Below, piece by piece: positions 40,799-52,700 of a stretch of DNA of 64,000 nucleotides; the stretch's first letter is position 1, and each line of letters opens with the position of its first letter. The stretch lies in IMG/VR virus record IMGVR_UViG_3300025141_000075, positions 1 through 64,000 of that record; one strand, given 5' to 3'. A program made the translations under genes and the position numbers. The notes below the pieces were generated by a model, which was given only the letters and a program-made list of their open reading frames with translations, was not told the origin of the DNA and ran no database searches. The DNA comes from a virus.

Positions 40799-43700
40799 TT
40801 AGTTGGAGAATCGTAGGGGGGTCCATACGATTCCTCCTGTGCCGCCGCCGGATGGTGGTGGCGGTGGTGGTGGAGCGCCGCCGCCGGATGGTGGTGGCGG
40901 TGGTGGTGGCGGAGAAGAGCCGGGTGGTGGTGGCGGGGCCCCCCCGGGGATAGAAGGAGACATATCTCTAATTGCGGCGGTCGCTGCGGCTTTGGTAGAA
41001 TATACCTGTGGTAATATTTGTGCTTGTTGTTTAATAAGATTCAGCGTATCCACCGGGGGTGATAAGACAGGCGTAGTAGTGGCAGATGAGGCTTGCTCTC
41101 TAATTAAAGATACACCCCTATTTGATTCATCATCAAACAATATTTCAATATCAACCTTAATACCTTCAACAATCGACACAAAGTCGTAAGGCCAGTTATA
41201 TTGAACTTCATATGCTTGCACTGGGGGTTGGGCCGGTTGGGCTTCACCGGGAGCCCCGGATGTGCCGGTTTCTTCCTCAGCAGTGTTGCTTCCTGCTCCT
41301 GTCCCCCAGCCCCCGGGGTTTACCATGCCCGGGACGTCTGCGCCAAGTACAATGCCTTGGCCCGGCCATCGGGATCGGGCGCCGGAGGGACCAACAAATT
41401 GAATGCCTGTGACTTTGCCAAAAGAATCTTTAGCTTGCTCTAATACATGACTGTTATACTCTCCAACGGCTTTTTGTTTGACCTTGAATGCCATAAAACG
41501 TACATCGGGTGTTTCAATCCCTAGGGCCTCACTAGTGCCTAAGAGATGACTAGCGTTCAATAATTCGCTGGTATCTAAGCTGTGTGCGATTGATTGTTCT
41601 TCAAATCTAATTTTCTTATAGTCTGCCGGAGCGAGATTCTGCCAGATGTAAGACAAGTCATTTTTATGGAATTTGTGAGAAAACTCAAAAATATACATTA
41701 CAATTGGTGTAGTTTCAGGATTTCTAATAAAGTCAAACTCTGGTGGTAATATATACTTATCCATCTTAGCAATGAGTTTTCTAATTGATTCTCCAGCAAC
41801 ATCTATATTAGCACCCGTCGCACTTTGGGCATTGGCAGAAATAGCTGCCTGAACCGCAAGCATCGGAATGCCAAAGAACTGTTTAGCAGCGTTTAAAGAC
41901 ACGTCATCGGCCGCTTCAGGGTGTGTTGAAAGCGTCGTATCAAATTCTTTGGTTGTTATATATGGGATTAACACAACCGCTTCTTTTATTGTCCGGGTGG
42001 GCGCGAGTTCGCCAAGTCTTCTCCTTCTATTTATTGGTGTGAAGCCAAGCCGGCTCGTGAGAGATTTAAATTTATTTTTTATTGAATTACCGTTTGATCC
42101 GGGGTCGGAGACAATGCCCGGGTTGCCTTTATTATAAATACTGGCGTCGTTTACCACATTATAGTGATGTGCTAACCAGTTCTTTGGAATATCACCAATT
42201 TCCATAAATATTCCTTTTTTCTTATTAGGTTCAATAATTCCAAATTGGTGCCACATTCCGCGGGGGACTGAGCCAGATCCAAATACTTCCGGTATTGTTA
42301 AAGATCCGGATGCTGCGCTGACTCTGCGATAATTAGAGTTAAAGTTCAGCATCGGGGTCTCGAATTTTGGTTTAATAACCCACCGCATAGCTTTTGTCTC
42401 GTTGCGTGTTTCTTGTAGAAGTTCAAGGGCATCATTAGTCTGGAAGGGTATTCTTTCAATACCAAACATATTTACACTAGCACTCAATTGAACAGCTTGG
42501 TTGTTGATATTTCGTGCACCACCGACGTATGATAAAGAATGACCAGTTGGGCGGCGCACATCATGCATAAATGCTGGCCTTGTATAAGCTGCATTAGAAT
42601 ATTTAATTTCGGGGCCCGGGTCGGCGCGCCAATAAACAGTTTCTGCTCTGGCTAAGATCTCATCGATAGCATATTTTCTAGTTTCATGTGGATAAAATAA
42701 GATGTCGGCCCATGCCTCACCATGATAATAAGGTGGGGTAAATGACCAGTTATATCCATTTACGCAGTCCATTGCACCAGAAAAAGAAGCGCTGATAAAT
42801 TCATCTTCATCCGCGCCGCGGCCGGCCACCGGGGGACCAAAGGCCGTAGGCCTACTGTACATTGTGAATGTTTCGTTCACGCCAGAATTATCGGATGGAT
42901 TAGGATCTTGAGGGAGTGGATATTCGCCGGAGCCAAATCTAGTGCCTTGTTGGTTGGCGGCTGCATCGCCCCCATTTGAACCACTGTTGGCAAGTAATCG
43001 CCTACCACCTGTCTTGCCCAAAGAAGCCGAAGCATTAACATCTGTAACGGTATGGAGACTGGAGTGTCCGCCTGTGCCGGCTTCCAACAACCTATAGCCT
43101 GCATTATCAAAGTCCATCCCGTAGTGTTTTGTTCCGTTCGTGGAGCGGTACATTTTAAGGCGGGCGCCCCATAGGGTACCACTTTGGAAGAAAAGGCCGT
43201 CGCTCGGTATTTCAGCTGATTTCATCTGTGTGAAGTCTCCGCCTCGTAAGAAAAAGTTTGCTGTTTCGCCAAAAAAGTTCCGGGCCGCTAATTTATACGT
43301 GAAGTCGCTGTCAGTCGTTAAAGAGGCTGTGAAAGGTGATGAGGATGAGACTGCCACCTCTAAATCACTTATTTTTTTATTCAGCAAATACTCAGCAGGA
43401 TCTAATAGTGTTTCAAACGGAAGTCTATCATCCCAGAATGGACCCTCAGTCCAACTGGACTCGTCCATTAAACTAACGGTGCCAGCACCAAAGGGTGAAC
43501 CTTGTGATCCGGCATATGCCCTTATAGAGCCACTTCTATTTTTATCTTTCAAAGCATAAATATAATTTGGCTTTGTGGTGGTACCGTACAAGATCGGATG
43601 ATCAACGGCCATACCAGATTTAATACTATTATAAAGGAGCCCGGGATTAAATAAAGGCCCTACTACCGGGCGAATCTGGGCGAATAAATCTTTGTTATAA

Positions 43701-46700
43701 CCAGCGCTGAGGTCGATCTCCTTAGTGATCAGAGGCCCCGTGTTCAGATCGGAGCCCGAATAATATGTTAGCGATGGAAGGATACTATCTTTAAAATCGT
43801 CATAAAATATTGAAACCAAATCAAGTGTGCGCTGGGCAGGGTAGAAACCCTTATAAGGATTGAATTTTTTAACTGCCGCGACGGTGATTCTAATCTCTTT
43901 AGGTGTCATCGTCGTTTTGGCTTTTAAGGCCCGGGCATACATTAGTTTTTCTGAGTTTGTGTAATCCCTGTAGAATGATGAGGTTACTGCCCTCATTGCT
44001 GTTCCGGGGATTTCAAGATAATCCTGAAATTTTGACCAGTGGTTTCTCAATAAATCTGGCACGTGTTGACTCATTCTAAATTCTGGCACAATTGCGTAAT
44101 CTTTTGCCAATACCCGTATATCATCGCGGAAATCTTGGTAATTGTCATACCATGGTTTAGATTTGCGTGAATGAAATACTGGGTGAAGTTTCATATCTAA
44201 TGATCTTGACAACTGAATATAGCCAGCTTGCTCATCAGCCTCCCACAAGGCTTCGCCCGAAAAAGGTTCAACAGTATTAACAATCTCTGGGTTGGCTGCC
44301 ATGTTTGCGACCCCTGTGGAGTCCAGAGACGCTTGAGTTCCTTTTTCCGGGATGGACATACCGGAGGGAGGAACAACAGATCCAATATTTGGTAGCATTT
44401 GTTTTCTTGTATACAAAGCGCCGTTGGAGAGTTGAAATCTCATATCAAGATTGCGGAACGCGAAGGCCAGGGCGGCTTTGATCGCGGACGGTGCACCAGA
44501 ATCAGCCGGCGCTTGTTCAAATTCTGCCAGATCTTGGTCAAAGAAATACTGTGTGTAATTATTCTGTAGTTCTCCCGCTTTTCCGTAAGCGATCAAACTA
44601 TCTTGTGGCGAAATATAGGCGCCCATGCCGGTTAAAGAACCAGTACGAGTCAAGAAATCTTCTTGTGCATCTAAACACCAAGCGCTTTGACTCAGAAGAT
44701 TGTGATGTGTTCCGAGGTTGCCTTCGCGCGTGCCAGCAGAATTAGCAAAAGTGGAGCCCAAAGTAACACGATCCGCTATGAGATCTCTCCAGAACAAGTT
44801 GTCATAATTCGTTCTTCTTCTCGATGATGAAACGAATTCCATGCGTTGTGATGGGAAAATATTTTCTGTATATATCAGGTAATTTGGATCAGCCCAGCCA
44901 ATAGATTCACCATCCATAGTCGCCATAAGATAATCAAAAGGTGTTAATATTTCATGGGGATTTATATCGGTGTAAGTGTTTAAACCATTAGAATTAAAAA
45001 ATATTTTATTATTATTATCTGTCGCCTTTAAAGTAATTGAATTACCTAGAGGTGAGGCACCCATTCCGCATGGGGTCGTTTCTACACTTGGTGTATAATT
45101 AATGATCGTAGGGCGCCCCCTCATTGACACTGGCGGCAACGTGAAATTAGTCATCGCATATGTTCTTTCTTGTCCCGTTATGGTGTGTTCAGGATTCCAA
45201 GTTGGGGGCCACGGTGATAATACCCACGCGCCGCGATAAACATCCCTCATAGCATGGGTTATGACTGAAATTTCACTTGATGATCTTTCGTTACGTAACA
45301 CTGGGTGGTTGGGGTTGCGTCTAAACTGAGCGTGTGTTCCGTATCCATATGGGCCGTTGCGTTTAAGCATCAGGGTGTTAAACATATACCCTTGCATTTG
45401 CCATGAAGTCCAATCACCTTGAGGGCCACCGGAATAAGAACCAGAGGTAGAGCCACGAATAGTTGTGGATGTTGCATCATTTATAAGTGCGCCTTGGCCC
45501 TTATAAGATCTGTTCATGTAATGAGGTGTTTGATCCAGCGTCGTGGATGAAGATGGGAACCAATGACCAGTAGTTCCTTTTGAACGTTCAAATAGTGGAG
45601 TTCCTTTAGGGTATCCCAGCATGTTCGAAGATGCGGTGATGGGTTCATAAATAATTGTGTTGAGGCCAACAAAATCTTGCGGAGTAAAGGATTCTTTTAC
45701 TCTCGTACTATAACTCATAGCCCATTTTTTAGTAGCACCGAATCTTCTGCTGGCGCTGCCACCACCGTTGTATATACCAACTTCACCGCCGCTAATCATC
45801 GTCATCCATGGCTCCCAGCCAGAAGATGCAGAATATCTACCTTGCTGTTCGCCAAATAAAGGCATATACCCAGAGTATCTAAAGTTATGACTGCATGGGT
45901 CTGTGTGTTCCATAGCACCCGTCATCCATGTGTATTGACGATCTCCGCGAGGGATTTGGTGATGCTGATTAAGGTTGTCGTAATGATTTCCACAGGAATA
46001 AGTCATAGAGGAAGAATAACCAAGGACTGCCGGCGTGCAGCCGTCAAGGGGCGCAGGATAATGGCCACCTGCCCCAGCGCCTTCATCAATCACTAATGCT
46101 GTATTTTCTGTGATTGTGGCATACGCCAAGGGGAATAAATGATTTCCTGCTGTATGTGAATTCCATATAGCGTTTGAAGATGAATTAAAAGCTTTGGGAT
46201 TACTTTTGTCAATAGCATCTGTTTGGTTGCCATCTCCAAGTTTGTACCAAGCAAATAAATGTGACCCGCTAGCACCATATACTGAAGATGCTGTAATATC
46301 ACAAGGGATTCCACTATTATATAATGCTGTAACTTCAGAAGCGCTTAGTGCAACGGCCCATAGAGATATCTGGTCCATGGCACCGGTGTGGTTTTGAGTC
46401 CCGATGGATGTTCTAGAACAATCTGTTCCAAAACCCATTACCGAATCACTGTCTCTCGGGACCGCACTCAAGACAGAATATGAACTATCAATTTTTTGAT
46501 CGAAGTATTCACGTGGGGATGTGTTCTCTACAACTATCTGCGATTCTCCGTTAAAATATATTGATGGGAAACTGGGGCCATTGACTCCAGCAGAGACAGG
46601 CAGCGATACTGCAACATGTACCCAACTTCCGTTGTTTAAATTGGCAGCTTGACCTATCGTTCCCGTGGTTGAAACCAGATATTTAGCGCGAGTATGGCTT

Positions 46701-49700
46701 CCACCATGACCGGTGGCTTGGTTTCTCGTTGCAACTTCCAAGCCTAAGCTTGCTGAAACTTTTGAAATCTCTATAAAGGCCTTAGAGCTAGCGCCGTTTT
46801 TTCCAACACTAAACAGTGAAGTGGAGCCGTTGCTGGGGGAAATTCTAATCCAGCCTGTATATGTAAAACCCCTAGAACGAGAAGCAGTCAAAAAGTTAGT
46901 ACAAGATGCTGATTCTGCATTGAGCAACATATGGCCATAGTTAACCGACTCCATGAAGTACACAGCGTTAACGTTTGTCAGTGATGAACCAGAAGTAACC
47001 GCGTAAAATGTTTCTGCACCCTTTTCTGGCCGCCATAAATTATTTCGGTGAACTCTGTGGAATGCCGGCTTCTCATCGTATGTGGCGCCCTGATTGCTGG
47101 GTACTAATATAGAATCTCGGAAGAACCTCTCTGTGTGGCGTGCAGCGTGAATGGTGTGACCATAGTCGTTACCATGTATATCAAATACTCTTATACCATC
47201 AACTTCTGGGCCGTCTGTTCCTCCGGTCATGCCAGTGGAACTATAGAGCCAAGTTCCGGCGGTCGAAATCGCGACGTTGCCCTTTTCATAATGTTTTATA
47301 TTATTAAGACTGGCAGTGGCGCCCTGAATATTATCCTTATATCCACCGCGAACATAAAAATCTCTTTGTGAGTTTAAAACAGATAAGAATTCACTCATCT
47401 GGTCAGCAGTGTTTGATTTGCGAGCAACCCATGTTGTGTCGGTAGCTGCCATCGATGTTTTAAATGTAAATATTCTGCTTGTTTGTCCATCACTTATTGT
47501 AATTGTATTATTATTAGCCGGCACTTCGTTCATTGCAAACTCGCCAGTTGGGTGCGTCCCGGAGAGGCCCGGATGACTTTGAAAAGGTCTCTTAACTGTA
47601 AGGTTTCTGTTATTCAGCATGTTGTATACTGAGAATTCACCAGATCTAAAGTCTTGATATCCTCTTGACATGACTTCAATGCCGCCGGGAGCGCTGAATT
47701 TAGAAACAAACACTGAATTATTAGTGGTTGCTTGACCACCTAGAGGTGTTGTAGTATAGCCTAGGCCGCCTTGCAGATAGTCAGTTGAGTAATCGCCACT
47801 CCAGTCTGTGTGTGCTGTGGAAGAACCAGTTATAGCTTGATGTACACCATCAATAGAGCCGCGATGAATATCCAACAGTGTTCGCACTGATGTTGAACTA
47901 GAAAGATATTTTACGTAGTTTGGATCGGCAGACGAGCTGAATATTGTCTTTGGCAGATTTGGCTGTCTTTCAATAAATTGTCTTGGGTTAGACCAGCCAC
48001 CATGAGCGTTAACTACTTCATAGTTATGGTTGTAATTTCCAAGAATTGTAGAACCAGTGGTGTGGCGAATATTTCTAATGTTAACAGGGCGTTTAGCAGT
48101 AAATCCTCTATAATACACAGCCTTTTGTGATGCTGTGTGTGGATATTGCCCCAACTCTTCTGGTGCGTTAGCCAAGGGATAGTCCGGACCCACCATACCG
48201 ATCGCGCCAGATATGGGCGGATCGTCAGCTTTACCAAGAAGTATCTTCCATGCTTCTGGCCTAGAGTCCCATCGATCAAGGCCGCCTGTACCACCAGCCA
48301 TTCCACTTATAGCATACATCCATGCGCCCGTAGAGGTAATTGCAATATTACCGATTGTATAGTCGGGAGAATTAACAAAATTTGTTAAGCTAGCTGTACC
48401 ATTTGATGTTATACCTGCTTTAATTGTAAAACCCGGATACGAGTTGATTGCAATAACAAGATTTTCCATTGTTGTGGTTGTATCACCATCAATATCAACA
48501 TCTTCTGGATTAGTGGGTGATGCAGTAAACGTGAATTCTACAGACGTACCACCGTCGCTTATGGTTACAGTTCTGCCCTCAATTGAGGCAATAGTATTCA
48601 TTGATATTTCCCCAGTTGGGAAATTTGAGCCGACTGCGGCCTTATTTACCTTTACATGTCGCGACTGATGGCCGCCTACGGCGTAGTTTGTAAACGGGCC
48701 TTGCATTGGGCTTTCCATGTCAGGACCATACACATCATTATGTAAGTTAGTAATAATAACACCGGACATTACACGAGCAACAACTGCCTTTTGATAACCA
48801 GTGTCAAGATTTCCACTAATAATATTAAAGGGGAAGGAAATATCTGATTTTATGTTTTTATAGCCTATTCCGTCTTCCCAGTCTCTACCATGTTGTACTT
48901 TAACTGTTCTCTTTACTTTATCATTAGGTTTAGAGAGCGGATCTTGTATATTTTTAAGTCTTACAGTTTCATCTTCTTCACCGTCAATGCCATATACCGA
49001 AGAAAAAAGTACGTTTTCTGGGACGTATGCGCCGGCATCTTGGTTAACAGGCCCATGGGGGCGTGTAGCATTATAGGTTAAATCAATCTTTTTGTTTCTT
49101 TCAAAGTTTACACCACCTTTAATCGGCATTACTGGTGAGGCTGTGCGATAGACGGTAAGTTTGTAAGGTTTTGCTAATTTTCTAATAACGAAAATAGAAC
49201 CACTGTGTACACCATCTGACAGAGTTGAGAGCATATTGAGTTTCTGATTATTGTCATTCTCAATTGACATTCTCATGTTGTCTCTTTCAGCATCGACATA
49301 GGGGTTGCCGCTGCTGATATCAGACTTTTGTCTTTCTGCTCTCTCTTTCCACCATTGAGCGTTTATCATCTGTTTAGAAGACCCGGTCAGATCTGTGGAT
49401 GGATGATGATTTACTCTCCAATTATAAAGCCTTTCATTGATTCCCATTATTGGAGTAATCGGATCATCAAGCCTAAACTCAATTGTTGGAAATTGTGACT
49501 TATATTTGTTTCTTTCAAGAACGTGGCTTTCAATAACATTCATGGTGTCGTCGGTAAACTTAGATGATGCTGGCATTAACTGGCCAATAATTTGAGAAAT
49601 TGTGTCGTCAAACCACTGATAATATTCAACATACTTTTCAACGTCTGAAACAGTGGATACTCTACGGAAAAACGCTTCTCTCAATTTTTCTAATTTTTTA

Positions 49701-52700
49701 TATCTTGCGCGGTACCTATTGACTGGCTCACCAATCATATTATTAAAGTCTAGGGCTCCAGCAAAGAAATTCAACATTTCATCTGAAACCGCTGCGTACA
49801 TGCTTTTCTCTACCGTATGATGATAGTTGGGGATTGTCTCTACAAATCCGAAGGCACGATCATCCGAAGTCAAAATTTGAACCATATCGGATGATATTGG
49901 CGATTCGGGGTCCATAAACTTGAAAGTGTTGGTAAGAAATTCTCTTTGTACTTTGCTGGAGTTTACAGTAAATCCGTATCCCAAACCGGGATGTTTGTAT
50001 CTAGACAAACCACCAAGCCAACCGAGAGCACGGCGATCTTGAGCAGAACCCGATGACATATCTACTGTTAAAAACTGTCCGGAAGCATCTGAGCTAGTCA
50101 CATCATTAAAGTTCCAATCTAATACCAGTGTATTGATATTTAAAAGATCTAAATTGTTTGAATTTGGATCCAACGGTGAGAGGTGTTGAAAGGAGCCCGA
50201 AATGCCGGCATTATCAATATCATATATGTGTTGTTTTAATGAATCTTCGTCTAAAAACTTGCCCCAATAGCGCGCGTTGAACAGTCGTATATCGGTTGGA
50301 TGATTTACTGTTCCTGAAAAATTGATTCTATTAGCGCCGGCATAAAAACGTTTTGAGCCGGACAAAAAGTGTTCAGCAGTAGTTCTGCTTACCGACGCTG
50401 TTAACACAAATTGATCTTCAATGGCGCCGAGCTTAGTGTTTAAACCTTGGAATATTAAGTCATATGTGTAGCCGACATCGGAGCCGGATACAGTTTTTGT
50501 CATCCCAAATGTGCTTGGCTTGAGGCGTACCGATATATTCCAATCTGAATTACTATAAGCATCAAAAAATACACTGCTTGTTAGAATCGGGAAGGGGCCG
50601 GCATTCGGATTCAACCATGGGGTGCTGCCGGCCGGATCATTCGGATAGTATGACGATGAGAGCATGAAGAATGCGTTTTTAGAGTATCTTGCTTCTCTGA
50701 CAACATATACTTGGAAATTGGCACTGTCATATACGTGCCAGTTAGTGTTTGTGTCTTCGCCGGCCGATGCACTGTACATCCCATAGAGCGATGATACTTC
50801 AAAGGAGCGGTCTACACTGTCATAGTCAGTTTGAAAAGATGGTAAAGTAAAGTCGGCCTCTGCTGTAAAGCCGTATGGATACTCATAGCCGAACTGACCG
50901 GAGCCAGAAATATAGCCTCTGGTGGCGGAGGTATCATCTGGGTCTTGATACTGGAAGCATGTTGCATTAATATGGCTTGAAGTATTAAAATAAAGCGCTT
51001 TTTTATTAACCAGCGTTTGTTCTAAACGAGGAGTCCGGGCATCTAGATCATATACTGTGTTGTCTGCATAAGTTCTTACTTTTATTACAGTATCATCTAA
51101 ATTAAAACACCTGAAAACATTTTTAATTGTTTTTTCGGTACCCTTTGTTTTGTAAATGTTCGTTAAGTTATTATAAAGGTTCTGGTAGATCAGGTTTTTA
51201 GTATCAGTTAAATCTGCTTGAAATCTAAAATCATCTGTTTTATTCGCGAATCGGCTTATTACTTTCGCATCAACAAACAATTGTGGCATGTAAAGACCCA
51301 AAGATTGAGGTAGATGCTCCGCAAACGGCAATGGAGTGTATGATGCGCTTGTCATCTGCATATGTTTAAAGGTTGGAATGGCTTCTATTTGGTTGTAAAT
51401 TTTGTCAAAATAAGCACCAAGAATGTGAGTTAATAATTCAACATTTGTATTTCCGATAGCCTCGTGTTCTTCTAAAATCCAGCTTGGAATCAAGGTTTTT
51501 AAATTTGAAGTGTTGTTTCTATCATGATAAGAGCCAGAATTAAAAAGACCTTGGCGCACATTGACAATATCCGGATGCAAAGAATAAATAATCGGATCTT
51601 TGTATTCGGAGGCGGCGGCAGAGGCCTCTACAATCGCTGAACTCAACGTTCTTGAGGGGGTACCCGTCCATGTACCGTTGGTAATGCGACCAGAATAATC
51701 CAGCACGTTTTGATCTAAATAACCATAGCCGGAATTTCCTTCATTAAACTTGTAATACACTCCCAAAGTTGCATTACTTATATCTGTATTTGTTCCGCCG
51801 CGGACCTGAGCAAACCAATTTCTGCCGATCTCTTCGGCAGACCGGGCAGCTTTCCAAAATCTAAATTCGTCCACTGAGCCTGTTAGCGTGTGAGTATTCG
51901 CCGCGCGCGTGCTAGCGACAGCATCAGCTCTGAAGGGTGCCGTTATTAACGCGCCGATGCGGGCTTTCATATCTCTTGACGGAAGTTCTCCTATAGCTAA
52001 ATCTGAATTAATTACAGTGTGATTGAGATATCCGTTAAGATAAAAATTAGTTCTAAAGTCAGAGCCAGAATTTTGAAACACGAATGCATAGTGATTCCAA
52101 TCGTCTAATGTGGTGGAAGTTATAGTTTGGCCGATAGGTTGTTGGAATAATGTTCCAGAACCCGGTGCGCCAGAGGTCATAGAGCCGGACTGAACCGTAA
52201 ATAAGAATGGCGAAGTTGAAGAGGCACTCAAAACCTCAATAGTCATTCGGCCCATATCATGCGAACCAGATGCATTATCGTTCCACATATCAAATATAAT
52301 TGAATTGGCATTGGCACCGATATCTTCGGCTTTTAGCCAAAATTCAACTGTAACGCCGCTATCAAAATTCGTTCTCAGGTTTGATTGTCTGGAGCCGGTT
52401 CCATATGAAGTAGGGAGGCCGGCAGTTTCATAAATATTTTTATCATACAAATTCGCGGAGTGTCTTTTGCTATCATGAGGACTATCAAATAACTGATTTA
52501 CTGTATCGTAAGTTACACCATGTGGGCCTCCCTTAAAATCGATGTAAGAACTAGAATCAAAATTAGCATACCCGTTAGTCCGCGGGAACAAATTATTGAA
52601 AATGTATTTTTCAACATCTAGTGATTTATTATAAAACTCATTCTGTTCGGCGTCGGAACCATCATATGGATAATAGTCTATAATTCGGCCCATTGCTCCG

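Noticed and set aside
40841-40960. Short tandem repeats as a possible CRISPR or origin iteron array
   Set aside because: The 33-base units are in frame and encode PPPPPPSGGG-type sequence; there are no variable spacers and no AT-rich region.
40803-41189. Plus-strand Gly-rich frame that looks like a glycine-rich protein
   Set aside because: It is the reverse complement of the polyproline tail of the 4034-residue protein, whose frame is continuous and overlaps its upstream neighbour in operon fashion.
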